Below the pieces are notes generated by a model that was not told where the DNA came from, did no database searches, and saw nothing but the letters and a program-made list of their open reading frames with translations. Shown piece by piece: positions 17,381 to 25,859 of a DNA stretch of 64,000 bases. The DNA comes from Spirochaetes bacterium RBG_16_49_21 (GTDB lineage: Bacteria; Spirochaetota; UBA4802; UBA5550). The first letter of the stretch is position 1; each line of letters opens with the position of its first letter. The translations under genes and the position numbers were made by a program. The stretch spans positions 1 to 64,000 of the forward strand of contig MIBJ01000062.1 of the NCBI GenBank assembly GCA_001829495.1. The letters are read 5' to 3'.

Positions 17381-18541
17381 ATGAAAAAAACGCGCACGTT
17401 ATTTCTTATGGCTGTACCGACACTGTCGGTTTATCTTCTTCTTTCATTGTTTCACCAGGCATCCTGCGCCGGCGGCGGAAACGGCGGAGGGCTTTTCGGC
17501 GCTCCCGGAGAATCCCCCCTGAGAGGCGGCGGCGCTATAGCGGATGCCGCCAAGGTTCAGGACGCCTTTCAAAAGGTATTCGATCTTAACAACCATCGGG
17601 TGGTGTATATCAGCACCGAGCAGACGGTAAAGCTTCCGCCGAACCCTTTTTTCAATGACCCCTTTTTCAAGCAATTTTTCGGAGACCAGGGGCCGGCCCA
17701 GCCCCGCACCCAGAAGAGGACCGGCCTGGGCACCGGATTCATCCTTTCCTCTGACGGCTATATCTGCACCAACTATCACGTGATTGCCGGCGTCGACAAG
17801 ATCAAGGTGAAGGTCGATGCGATCGTCTACGATGCTTCAGTCGTCGGCTACGACGAGCGTACGGATATCGGGCTGCTTAAAATAAATCCCAAAGAGAAGC
17901 TTGAGCCGGTGTACCTGGGAAACTCTAATACGGTAAAGGTGGGGGACTGGGCCATTGCGATAGGCAACCCCTTCGGGCTCGACCGGACATTCACCGTGGG
18001 AGTGATAAGCGCGATAGGGAGGAGGGATCTCGACCTCATGGGCGGGTCCCAGACCCACATTCAGACCGACGCTTCGATCAATCCGGGCAACAGCGGCGGT
18101 CCCCTGCTTAATATCTACGGCGAGGTGATCGGCGTCAACCGGATGATCTATTCGCAGAGCGGCGGGAACATCGGCATCGGTTTCGCCATCCCCGTCAATA
18201 CCGCCAAGGTCGTGCTGGAGCAGTTAAAGCTGCACAAGAAGATCAAGCGCGGATATATCGGCGTGCAGATCGTTCCGTTCACTGAAGACTATGCAAAAGA
18301 GCTCGGCCTCCCGAATACTGAAGGCGCGCTGGTGGGAGCGGTCGTGGACGGCGGCCCGGCGCAAAAGGGCGGCTTGCTTGTCGGCGATATAATCCTGAGC
18401 GCCGGCGGCATGAAAACAAAGGATGTCAGCGATCTGATCGGCATTGTGGAAAAGACGCCGATCGGTAAGGCCCTCAAGATCGAAGTATGGCGTAATAAAA
18501 CAAGGGTAAATCTCTTCATAACAATCGGCGAGCGGCCTTAA
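17381..18541 (+). CDS. HtrA/DegP-family periplasmic serine protease
   Basis: A 386-residue protein. The N-terminal export signal ends near residue 29 (SLFHQASC, a possible loose lipobox), followed by a Gly-rich linker. The trypsin-like domain carries His in TNYHVIAG, Asp in RTDIGLLKI and Ser in NPGNSGGPLL. A single PDZ domain follows (about 290-380: GYIGVQIVP, GGLLVGDIILSAGG). It would degrade or refold misfolded envelope proteins. One PDZ rather than two makes it DegS/HtrA-like in layout. AGGAG precedes ATG 17381. It lies next to the heat-shock gene hsp20, fitting a stress role. Confidence 0.93.
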   Translation: MKKTRTLFLMAVPTLSVYLLLSLFHQASCAGGGNGGGLFGAPGESPLRGGGAIADAAKVQDAFQKVFDLNNHRVVYISTEQTVKLPPNPFFNDPFFKQFFGDQGPAQPRTQKRTGLGTGFILSSDGYICTNYHVIAGVDKIKVKVDAIVYDASVVGYDERTDIGLLKINPKEKLEPVYLGNSNTVKVGDWAIAIGNPFGLDRTFTVGVISAIGRRDLDLMGGSQTHIQTDASINPGNSGGPLLNIYGEVIGVNRMIYSQSGGNIGIGFAIPVNTAKVVLEQLKLHKKIKRGYIGVQIVPFTEDYAKELGLPNTEGALVGAVVDGGPAQKGGLLVGDIILSAGGMKTKDVSDLIGIVEKTPIGKALKIEVWRNKTRVNLFITIGERP

Positions 18542-18664
18542 CCGTCCTTACTCCGAATGCACCCCCATACTGAGGAAAACGGATAGCCCGGCTGCTGAAG
18601 ATGGCGGGAAAAGAGCCGAACCAGGGGGGGGACAGAGCCTGCATGAAAAAAATTTCATGGGGTA

Positions 18665-18693
18665 TTGACGTTTTGTCATTTAAGCAGTATATT
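18665..18693 (+). promoter_or_regulatory. Sigma-70-type promoter of hsp20
   Basis: TTGACG at 18665-18670 and TATATT at 18688-18693 are spaced by exactly 17 bases. Transcription would begin near 18700, placing the CIRCE operator at the start of the transcript. Confidence 0.75.
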
Positions 18694-18707
18694 ATTTATA
18701 GAAATTG

Positions 18708-18734
18708 TTAGCACTCATTTTAAATGAGTGCTAA
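18708..18734. promoter_or_regulatory. CIRCE element (HrcA operator)
   Basis: TTAGCACTC, 9 bases, GAGTGCTAA: a perfect match to the CIRCE consensus bound by the heat-shock repressor HrcA. It lies between the promoter and the ribosome site of the small heat-shock gene. Confidence 0.95.
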
Positions 18735-18754
18735 CAAAAATTAGGAGGTTTACC

Positions 18755-19189
18755 ATGAAATGGGGATTAGCTAAATTAAATGATCTGGATTTCACTTTTC
18801 CTGCCGTTCTTGACGACTTTTTCAGAATGACGCCGTCTACCCTGTTTGATTATAAGTTGATGCCGAAAGTCGATGTTCATGAAGACGACAAGGCGATATA
18901 TGTAAAGGCTGAAATACCCGGTCTTGAAGAAAAAGACCTTCAAGTTAGCCTGAAAGAGAATATGCTGACCATCTCCGGTGAGAAGAAAGAAGAGAAGACC
19001 GAAGAGGACAAAAAGCGGGATTATTACTATTGCGAGCGGAGATTCGGCTCCTTCAGCCGCGCGATCGAGCTGCCGGCAAGCGTCAAGGCTGATGCGGTAA
19101 AGGCTAAATATCATAATGGCGTGCTGGAGATCGAGCTTCCCAAAAGTGAAGAAGCGCAGCCGAAAAAAATCAGCATAAATGTTAATTAA
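18755..19189 (+). CDS. hsp20: Small heat-shock protein (Hsp20/alpha-crystallin)
   Basis: A 144-residue chaperone that holds unfolding proteins without ATP. The alpha-crystallin domain spans about 38-135, starting PKVDVHEDDKAIYVKAEIPG and including the conserved GVLEIELPK near the C-terminus; the tail IxI-type motif reads KISINV. Start at ATG 18755 is fixed by AGGAGG six bases ahead; an upstream GTG at 18728 would lie inside the CIRCE operator. Control by HrcA through CIRCE is expected; CIRCE on an hsp20 gene, rather than groE or dnaK, is less common. A terminator follows at 19269. Confidence 0.94.
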   Translation: MKWGLAKLNDLDFTFPAVLDDFFRMTPSTLFDYKLMPKVDVHEDDKAIYVKAEIPGLEEKDLQVSLKENMLTISGEKKEEKTEEDKKRDYYYCERRFGSFSRAIELPASVKADAVKAKYHNGVLEIELPKSEEAQPKKISINVN

Positions 19190-19268
19190 GGCGGTGTGAC
19201 GGATTATCTGCCTACAGCAGGGAATAAGTGAACGAAATTTGACAACGATACAACGGCAAGGGAAAGAG

Positions 19269-19307
19269 GCCCGGCTCTGTAGAGATAATGGAAGCCGGGC
19301 TTTTTTT
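19269..19307 (+). terminator. Rho-independent terminator of hsp20
   Basis: GCCCGGCT (19269-19276) pairs with AGCCGGGC (19293-19300), followed by seven T. It is about 80 bases after the hsp20 stop. Confidence 0.9.
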
Positions 19308-19347
19308 ATTAATTGACAAGCAAGGTCAAGCGGCACTACGATGAGCT

Positions 19348-19836
19348 ATGAGACAAAACCTGATCATATCATTTCTGATTATTGGAATAACGTCCTGCAG
19401 TTCCAGCCGCTATCTGATGGAAAGGTACGGGGTTCGGGAGATCAGATTACGTCATGACGGCAGGGAGCGGTCCTGCCTTATTCATGTTCCCCAAAAGAAT
19501 TCCAGCGGCAGGATGCCGCTCCTGTTGGTGCTTCATGGCGGTGGAGGCGATGCCCGGCGGATGCTGAAGCTGACCAGAAAAAGATTCAACGAGCTCTCGG
19601 ACGCACCGGCGATACAGGACCTGCCGGATAGCAATCCCGATGACGGCACAAAGGTAAAAAAAATATCCTATGGCCCGTGCAGCGGCGACACGCGTGTGAT
19701 ACTCTACAGCATCGAGGGCGGAGGACACACCTGGCCGGGCGGGATTCAATATCTGCCGAAACAGATCGTCGGCAACACGTCGCGTGAAATTAACGCCGGT
19801 GACCTGATTTGGGATTTCTTCAGCAGCGCCCGATAA
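19348..19836 (+). pseudogene. Internally deleted esterase (LpqC/PHB depolymerase-like) lipoprotein
   Basis: A 162-residue reading frame starting with a lipoprotein signal (IIGITSC). The N-terminal part (HVPQKNSSGRMPLLLVLHGG) and the C-terminal part (VILYSIEGGGHTWPGG, then an ending in DLIWDFF) match the two ends of LpqC/feruloyl-esterase-like alpha/beta hydrolases. That family is normally near 300 residues; the central half with the nucleophile motif GxSxGG is missing between about residues 85 and 95, yet the frame is kept. It keeps the catalytic-His region (GGGHTWPGG) but can hardly be an esterase. I read it as a decayed gene with an in-frame deletion. Confidence 0.65.
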
Positions 19837-19846
19837 AGCAGATCTC

Positions 19847-20755
19847 ATGAATCATGATACTTCCTACGATGACCTATCAATCATAAGTGACTTTCGCGAA
19901 CGATACTGCTTCGGCAAAATCGGGAAGCGGAGCGGCCCGCCTCTCCTATCTTCTCCAACGATTCAGAGCTTCAGAGATATCATATACGGGTATTACCGAA
20001 GATTTAAGCGGGATTTTCCCTGGCGGCATACGGATGATCCGTACCATATCCTCGTTTCGGAAATAATGTTGCAGCAGACCCAGGTCCGCAGGGTTTGCGA
20101 CAAGTTTCCGGAGTTTACAAGCTCTTTCCCCACTATCGAGGCTCTCGCAGCTTCTTCCCTCAAAGATGTGCTTACGGTATGGCGGGGAATGGGATACAAC
20201 CGCCGCGCCCGGTACCTCCGTGACCTGGCACTACAGGTGAAGGAACGGGGATCGGGGAAAATCCCGGATTCGCCTGAAAAGCTGGCGCGCCTGCCCGGCA
20301 TCGGCAGAACCACGGCTGCATCCATCTGCGCCTTTGCTTTTAACCTTCCGATGGTTTTCGTCGAGACCAATATTCGATCGGTATTCATACATTTCTTTTT
20401 CCCTTCGGCGGGTATGGTGCATGACCGGGAGATCATCCCGCTGGTGGAAGCCACTCTTGACCGGAAAAATCCCCGCTCCTGGTATTCGGCGCTGATGGAC
20501 TACGGCGCGATGCTCAAGGTGCGCCATCCGAACCCTTCGCGGAGGAGCGCGCACCACCAGAAACAGCCTCCCTTCAAGGGTTCGCGGCGGCAGGCACGGG
20601 GACTGATACTGGGGACGCTGCTTGTACATAAGGGCATATCCGTGAAGCGGCTCGCGGCCATGATCGATGTGCCGGAGGATGTTGTAGTTTCCGTCATTAA
20701 TGAGCTTCTAAAGGAAGAACTTGTGCGGAAGAAGGGCAAGATTCTGTATATTTAA
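19847..20755 (+). CDS. MutY-like HhH-GPD DNA glycosylase lacking the Fe-S cluster
   Basis: A 302-residue base-excision repair protein. HhH-GPD core (about 45-250): FPWRHTDDPYHILVSEIMLQ, QTQV, and the helix-hairpin-helix LPGIGRTTAASI with the MutY-type pattern. Where MutY has catalytic Asp in DGN and EndoIII in DTH, this protein reads VETNIRSV, i.e. Glu. The four Fe-S cysteines are replaced by NPSRRSAHHQKQPPFKGSRR, and the NUDIX-like 8-oxoG domain is replaced by a short winged-helix-like tail. It belongs to a recognisable Fe-S-less clade of COG1194; substrate is uncertain. A 45-residue N-terminal extension precedes the core. Confidence 0.82.
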   Translation: MNHDTSYDDLSIISDFRERYCFGKIGKRSGPPLLSSPTIQSFRDIIYGYYRRFKRDFPWRHTDDPYHILVSEIMLQQTQVRRVCDKFPEFTSSFPTIEALAASSLKDVLTVWRGMGYNRRARYLRDLALQVKERGSGKIPDSPEKLARLPGIGRTTAASICAFAFNLPMVFVETNIRSVFIHFFFPSAGMVHDREIIPLVEATLDRKNPRSWYSALMDYGAMLKVRHPNPSRRSAHHQKQPPFKGSRRQARGLILGTLLVHKGISVKRLAAMIDVPEDVVVSVINELLKEELVRKKGKILYI

Positions 20756-20760
20756 GCCAT

Positions 20761-21270
20761 TTACACCGGCTTGAACGTGACGACGAGCACCTCGTCGAAG
20801 CCTTCGCTTTTTTCAGGAGGCTCAATCTTATAGAAGAGGCTCGTCACCACGTCCTCCGGAACCATGGCCATGTTCTGCGCGTTCCGCGCCAGGCACTGCT
20901 CCAGGGGCCGCTCAAGAAAGATCGCGCCGATGGGTTTCTTCATTTCATGAGCCGTTTCGATGAAACGCCTGCGCGATTTCTTCGTGACAAAGGTGTTTAC
21001 GATCAGCACCTTCCGCTTGTTGTGGAGGAAATGTTCCAGAATCTTTCGCTCGATATGCTTCACCAGGGCATCGTTCTCCTCGGTAAAATTGTCCGATGAC
21101 CACTTCTCGCCGAAATGCGTCATCTCGAACATATATTTCCGTATCTCGGAGCGGCTGATGCGGCTCCGCTCCTTTCCCTTGAAGTATTTTATTGCGAACT
21201 CTGTTTTTCCCGATCCATACAGGCCGCACAAGAGAATGATATTGAGCTGGTGGAATCTGGTCAGGTCCAT
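20761..21270 (-). CDS. P-loop kinase-like ATP-binding protein
   Basis: A 169-residue protein with an N-terminal Walker A motif (GLYGSGKTEFAIKYF, about 16-30) and a layout like polynucleotide-kinase/zeta-toxin-type small kinases (AAA_33): a lid region with Arg/Lys, a hydrophobic strand VLIVNTFV and the acid/Arg motif LERPLEQCLARN. No substrate-specific motif is recognised. It is convergent with the glycosylase gene (5 bases between stops). Its product is probably a phosphotransferase; what it phosphorylates is unknown. Confidence 0.7.
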   Translation of the reverse strand: MDLTRFHQLNIILLCGLYGSGKTEFAIKYFKGKERSRISRSEIRKYMFEMTHFGEKWSSDNFTEENDALVKHIERKILEHFLHNKRKVLIVNTFVTKKSRRRFIETAHEMKKPIGAIFLERPLEQCLARNAQNMAMVPEDVVTSLFYKIEPPEKSEGFDEVLVVTFKPV

Positions 21271-21475
21271 TGGCGTTCTCCTGTTTCCCTAGTATGGATT
21301 AGTATCGCAATTATGTCAATTAAAATGATGCTTCCGCTGCTATTCGGCGCCGGTATTCGGCGTATTTTACTTGACGGCGATGCTTCATGGTAATAATATA
21401 ATATGTGATTCACCAAAACCGAAATTTTGTCGAGATATAGATAACCGCAAAATTCATGACTAAAGGGTTTTGATA

Positions 21476-22705
21476 ATGAGCAAGTGGTCGATTTCAGGCG
21501 GTACGATACTGACGCCGGAGAAAATAATAAAAAAGGGCGTTATTCATATCAGCAATGGGAAGATAGGCAAAATAACGACTAACGACGCAGCAAGTCAGAT
21601 TAATATAGACGCGGATAAAACCGTTATTGTACCGGGGCTGATCAACTCCCATGACCATCTTCTGGGTACCTATTATCCCAAGGTAGGGAACGGCCCGTAC
21701 CTCAACTGGCTGCCCTGGGATAATGACCTGAAGAGCTCGCCGGTGTACGAGGAGCGGCAGCGGATCGAGAACCGCGATCTGTATCTCCTCGGCGCGTACC
21801 GGAACCTGATCTCCGGCGTGACGCTGATTTCCGATCTTATTCCTCATTTCGTCGGCGAACCCTTTTACGGCATTCTGCCGACCAAGGCCATCAAGCGATT
21901 CGCCCTGGCCCATTCAGTGAATTCTTTCGCTTTGCTCTGGGGCGAGGGCATCACCGAGGAATACCGGAAAGCGGAAAAAGAGGATATTCCCTTCGTTACC
22001 CATATTGCCGAGGGATATGACGAAGAGACCAGGCAGGATGTCAGGACGATCGAAAAGCTCGGCGGCCTGGGAGACCACTCGGTGTTCGTCCACTGCCTCG
22101 CTTTTTCCGAGGGGGACATGGATCTGGTTAAAAAGCGCGGTGCTTCATGCGTCTGGTGCGGCAACTCGAATATGTTCATGTACAGTAAAACCATGGACGC
22201 ACGTAAGTTCATCGAGAAGGATATCAATCTCTGCATCGGGACCGATTCTCCCATGACCGGCGGCGAAAATTTATTGTATGAAATGAAATACGACAAGGTC
22301 CTGTACGAGCGTCTCTATCGCGAAGAACTGCCGGATGACCTGATTGTGAGGATGGTCACTATTAATGCGGCTCGCGCCTTTCACCAGAAAAAGACGGGCC
22401 TTATTGAAGAAGGGTATACCGCCGATATCTGCGTCTGCAAAGACAGGAGCGGGGAGCCGGCTCATTCCATAGTTCAGGCGGGGCTCAAGGATGTGATGCT
22501 TGTGGTGATCGACGGAAATCCGGTTTACGGCGACAGCAGGTACAAACCCGTGTTCGATGAGCTGGGCGTACAATATCAGGAGATCAGGCTCCAGGGTGTT
22601 GATAAGATAGTCATAGGCGATCCCGTCGGATTGCTGCGGAGAATAAGCAGGGCGGTGGGATTTAAAAAGGAATTTCCCTTTCTGCCTGTTGAATTTGACG
22701 TATAG
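21476..22705 (+). CDS. Amidohydrolase-superfamily enzyme (deaminase-like)
   Basis: A 409-residue metal-dependent hydrolase from ATG 21476 (AAGGG ahead; a TTG six bases upstream is less likely). The metal ligands are in place: HxH in NSHDHLLG near residue 60, His in VTHIAEG, His in FVHCLAF and Asp in IGTDSPMTGG. Layout matches the ATZ/TRZ/guanine-deaminase branch, in which a mononuclear metal deaminates or dechlorinates a ring, with GLIEEGYTADICV as the closing beta-sandwich motif. The loops around residues 70-90 (GPYLNWLPWDND) are unusual, so substrate is unknown. It stands directly before the cNMP-binding gene (12 bases). Confidence 0.82.
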   Translation: MSKWSISGGTILTPEKIIKKGVIHISNGKIGKITTNDAASQINIDADKTVIVPGLINSHDHLLGTYYPKVGNGPYLNWLPWDNDLKSSPVYEERQRIENRDLYLLGAYRNLISGVTLISDLIPHFVGEPFYGILPTKAIKRFALAHSVNSFALLWGEGITEEYRKAEKEDIPFVTHIAEGYDEETRQDVRTIEKLGGLGDHSVFVHCLAFSEGDMDLVKKRGASCVWCGNSNMFMYSKTMDARKFIEKDINLCIGTDSPMTGGENLLYEMKYDKVLYERLYREELPDDLIVRMVTINAARAFHQKKTGLIEEGYTADICVCKDRSGEPAHSIVQAGLKDVMLVVIDGNPVYGDSRYKPVFDELGVQYQEIRLQGVDKIVIGDPVGLLRRISRAVGFKKEFPFLPVEFDV

Positions 22706-22717
22706 CGAGGTCGGACG

Positions 22718-23920
22718 ATGACAAACGGCGCTTCAGCAGGTCCATCGGGCGTTATAACGAGGACATACAAGCCGGGGTCGATCATTTATTTTGAGGGCGA
22801 CAAGAGCGACTACATATATATATTGAAATCCGGGAAGGTTGTGCTCACGTCGATAAAGCTTGATACGGGCGAGGAGGTTAAGGAAGAAGTCAGGCAGGGG
22901 GAATTTTTCGGCGTCAAATCCTCGCTCGGTAAATATCCCCGCGAGGAAACGGCCCAGACTACGGGCAATACCATGGTGCTGGTTCTGATGCCGGCGGATT
23001 TTGAGCGGCTGGTGCTTAAAAATTCCAGCGTCGTTCGGAAAATGCTCCGTGTTTTCAGCAACCAGCTGCGCCGCATAGTAAAAATGGAGCGCTCGGTCCT
23101 GGGAGAGGGCGAAATAGTGAATCCCGACGCGGAGCTGTTTAAGATCGGCGAGTATTATTATAAAGAAGGCATTGGGCAACACGCGCAGTACGCCTACAAA
23201 AAATACATGGAATATTATCCCGACGGCGAGCACGCGGCGCTGGCGATGAAGAGGATCAGGGCCATTGATTCAGGCGAGGCCCTGCCGGACGAGGCGGCCG
23301 GCGGCCCGCACACAGACCAGGGCACGGGAGGCGCCGGCGGCCATTCCGCGGATGATTTGAGCGGCCCCGCAGATATGCTGGACTTTGACGATACAGCGAC
23401 GCCGGAAGACGGCCCGGTTGATCCGGGTGCCGGTAGAACGGCCCTGTCGGATGAGATGGACGATTTCCTTTCGAATCCGGGCGCCGGCGGCGCTGACGAC
23501 CGCGCCCTTGACGACATGGCCGCGGGTTCCGTTTTCGAGATGAGCGATTCCGCCGGGGCTTCGATGTCCAGGGGGAGTTACAGCACCGCCCTTGATCTCT
23601 ATCGAAAGATACTCTCCATGAATAAAAATTCAAATCCTGAGGAGAAAAAAATCTTTGAGGAGGCGCATTTCAACGCCGGCAGATGCCTCATGGAGCTCAA
23701 GAAGTCTGCGGATGCGCTTGATCTGTTTTCAAAGATATTACGGAATTTTCCCAGCTCACCCTATCTTAAAAACGCCATATTCAATATCGGGATCATATTC
23801 GAATCGGCCAACCAGAAGGAGAAGGCCATCACTTATTTTAATAAGGTGCTCAACATGCCGCCGAGGGATAAATTGAATAGTGACGCGCTCACCAAGATAA
23901 AAATTCTTCAGGGGAAATAA
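22718..23920 (+). CDS. cNMP-binding domain fused to TPR repeats
   Basis: A 400-residue protein: a CRP-like nucleotide-binding fold (about 12-125: YKPGSIIYFEGDKSDYIYIL), a short TPR segment (145-190), a 110-residue Gly/Ala/Asp-rich acidic linker (190-300) and two or three TPRs (about 300-395: FNAGRCLMELKKSADALDLF, AIFNIGIIFESANQKEKAI). It has no DNA-binding domain. The phosphate-binding cassette reads GEFFGVKSSLGKYPREETA: the conserved Glu is Val while Arg is kept, so binding may be altered. I associate this fusion with spirochaetes. It probably works as a scaffold with the CRP-like protein 4 bases downstream. Confidence 0.82.
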   Translation: MTNGASAGPSGVITRTYKPGSIIYFEGDKSDYIYILKSGKVVLTSIKLDTGEEVKEEVRQGEFFGVKSSLGKYPREETAQTTGNTMVLVLMPADFERLVLKNSSVVRKMLRVFSNQLRRIVKMERSVLGEGEIVNPDAELFKIGEYYYKEGIGQHAQYAYKKYMEYYPDGEHAALAMKRIRAIDSGEALPDEAAGGPHTDQGTGGAGGHSADDLSGPADMLDFDDTATPEDGPVDPGAGRTALSDEMDDFLSNPGAGGADDRALDDMAAGSVFEMSDSAGASMSRGSYSTALDLYRKILSMNKNSNPEEKKIFEEAHFNAGRCLMELKKSADALDLFSKILRNFPSSPYLKNAIFNIGIIFESANQKEKAITYFNKVLNMPPRDKLNSDALTKIKILQGK

Positions 23921-23924
23921 ACAA

Positions 23925-24575
23925 ATGGCGATGGCTCTTGATGAAAAATTTTTCGAGAAATTCGGCATTGAATATGCTCCCAATGAAATCATATTCTGCG
24001 AGTTTGAGCCGGGGAACGAATTTTATTTCATTCAGTCCGGAAGAGTCAGGATCGTGAAGCTCATTCAGAACCGCGAGAAGAATTTGACGGTTATGACCGA
24101 AGGGGATGTTTTAGGAGAAATGGCGATCCTTGAAGAGCAACCCCGCTCCGCCACCGCCATAGCGATGGATCACGTGAAGCTCCTCAAGTTCCACCGGGAT
24201 AATTTCGATGCGCTCATCTCGGGCAATCCCCAACTGGCATACAAGCTCCTCGTCATATTCTCCAAGAGGATATATGAAGCCAAGCGCCGGCTGATGATTC
24301 TCCTCCTGGAGGAGCCCCAGCTCAAGGTGATGGACGTTCTGGTGATGCTCGTCGAGCAGGATCCCCACCTTGACATGCAGAACGTAGTCTCCCTCCAGGT
24401 CACCGCCCAGGACGTAGCCCGTTGGGCGGGCATAACCGAGGATGAGACGCAAAAAGAATTGACACATTTAAGCCGCCTTGACAAGATTGAATTGTTCGGA
24501 GACAGGATTGTCGTAAAAAAAATCAGGGAGTTTCAACGGCTTGTCGCCTCGAAACGCAAGAGCATGTATCAGTAA
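23925..24575 (+). CDS. CRP/FNR-family cyclic-nucleotide-responsive regulator
   Basis: A 216-residue protein. N-terminal cNMP fold (about 10-125) with an intact phosphate-binding cassette GEMAILEEQPRSATA (Glu and Arg present), a long dimer helix (about 115-150) and a C-terminal winged helix (about 160-216; VTAQDVARWAGITEDETQKE). It should bind cAMP or cGMP and DNA. It follows the cNMP/TPR gene by 4 bases; the pair would be co-expressed. A hairpin at 24600 ends the unit. Confidence 0.88.
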   Translation: MAMALDEKFFEKFGIEYAPNEIIFCEFEPGNEFYFIQSGRVRIVKLIQNREKNLTVMTEGDVLGEMAILEEQPRSATAIAMDHVKLLKFHRDNFDALISGNPQLAYKLLVIFSKRIYEAKRRLMILLLEEPQLKVMDVLVMLVEQDPHLDMQNVVSLQVTAQDVARWAGITEDETQKELTHLSRLDKIELFGDRIVVKKIREFQRLVASKRKSMYQ

Positions 24576-24599
24576 CACCGCGGTAAATTTCAATATTAT

Positions 24600-24634
24600 G
24601 AGGGTAACCCCCGCCTCCGGCGGGGGTTACCCTC
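24600..24634 (+). terminator. Strong hairpin after the CRP-like gene
   Basis: A perfect 16-base stem (GAGGGTAACCCCCGCC with its inverted copy) and a 3-base loop, followed by ATTTAG. The T tract is weak, but position and stability suit a terminator or an mRNA 3'-end protector. Confidence 0.6.
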
Positions 24635-24651
24635 ATTTAGACGTGGTCATT

Positions 24652-24725
24652 GCTCCCGTAGCTCAGGAGGATAGAGCAGTGGTTTCCTAAACCATGTGCC
24701 GGAGGTTCGAGTCCTCCCGGGAGCG
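24652..24725 (+). tRNA. tRNA-Arg (anticodon CCT)
   Basis: A full cloverleaf by eye: acceptor GCTCCCG / CGGGAGC, D arm GCTC-AGGAGGATA-GAGC, anticodon stem GTGGT / ACCAT with loop TTCCTAA, T arm GGAGG-TTCGAGT-CCTCC, discriminator G. Anticodon CCT reads AGG. CCA is not encoded. It sits between the CRP-like gene and prfA. Confidence 0.95.
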
Positions 24726-24775
24726 ATTCAGAGCACATAGGCGGCCTTGACCGCTCTCTTTTTTTTCGGAGGACA

Positions 24776-25846
24776 ATGGACGAGAAATTAAATAAAGTCG
24801 CCGGCCGGTTCCGCGATCTGGAGCTTGAGATGAGCAGGCCGGAGGTCATAGCCGACCAGACCCGGTTTAAGCAACTTACCCGGGAGCGGGCCCAGCTCGC
24901 TCCGGTCGTGCACGCGTACGAGGAATACACTAAATTCAAACAGGAGCTTGTCGATTCGGAATCCCTTCTTAACAACGAAAGCGATCCTGACATGCGGGAG
25001 CTTCTTCAGTCTGAAATCAGGGAGCTTAAGGTTAAAATCGACGAATACCGCAATAAGCTTGTCATCATGCTCCTTCCCAAGGACCCCAACTCGGGCAAGG
25101 ATATGATCATGGAGATCAGGGCCGGCACCGGCGGCGAGGAGGCGGCCCTGTTCGCCGCCGATCTGCTCCGGATGTACAGCCGCTACGTGGATATGAAAGG
25201 ATGGAGGATCGAATATTTAAGCATCAGCGCAACCGGCATCGGCGGATACAAGGAGATAATCTTTTCCGTCAGAAGCCCGGAGGCTTACGACAGTTTGAAG
25301 TATGAATCCGGCGGGCACCGGGTTCAGCGCATTCCCGTGACCGAGGCGGGCGGAAGAATCCATACCTCGGCGGTTACCGTGGCGGTATTGCCGGAAGCGG
25401 AGGAGAATGATATCCGGATCAATCCGGATGACCTTCGCATCGACGTGTACCGTTCCTCCGGCCATGGAGGACAATCGGTCAACACCACCGATTCAGCGGT
25501 GCGGATAACCCATCTGCCCACCGGCATGGTCGTCACCTGCCAGGATGAGAAGTCCCAGCATAAGAACAAGGCGAAAGCGCTCAGGGTGCTGCGCGCGCGT
25601 CTTTTCGAAAAGGCGAACCGGGAGCGGATGGAGCGCGAGGCCGCCATGCGTAAATCCCAGGTGGGTTCGGGAGACCGGAGCGAGCGGATACGCACCTATA
25701 ATTTCCCCCAGTCGCGCATGACGGACCACCGGATCGGCCTCACCCTCTATTCGCTGGAGAAAATTCTTCAGGGCGATCTTGATGCGGTCATCGACGCCCT
25801 GAAGAAGAATGAAATAGAAGAACAGCTCCGTAAAATCGAGATATAG
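24776..25846 (+). CDS. prfA: Peptide chain release factor 1
   Basis: A 356-residue class I release factor reading UAA and UAG. The catalytic GGQ loop is clear (SSGHGGQSVNTTDSAVRI, about residues 225-242), which triggers peptide release in the ribosome. The RF1-type ending and N-terminal coiled coil are complete. CGGAGG stands close before ATG 24776. prmC follows by 13 bases; its product methylates the Gln of the GGQ motif, so the two form a functional operon. Confidence 0.97.
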   Translation: MDEKLNKVAGRFRDLELEMSRPEVIADQTRFKQLTRERAQLAPVVHAYEEYTKFKQELVDSESLLNNESDPDMRELLQSEIRELKVKIDEYRNKLVIMLLPKDPNSGKDMIMEIRAGTGGEEAALFAADLLRMYSRYVDMKGWRIEYLSISATGIGGYKEIIFSVRSPEAYDSLKYESGGHRVQRIPVTEAGGRIHTSAVTVAVLPEAEENDIRINPDDLRIDVYRSSGHGGQSVNTTDSAVRITHLPTGMVVTCQDEKSQHKNKAKALRVLRARLFEKANRERMEREAAMRKSQVGSGDRSERIRTYNFPQSRMTDHRIGLTLYSLEKILQGDLDAVIDALKKNEIEEQLRKIEI

Positions 25847-25859
25847 CCGGGGTCTTAAG

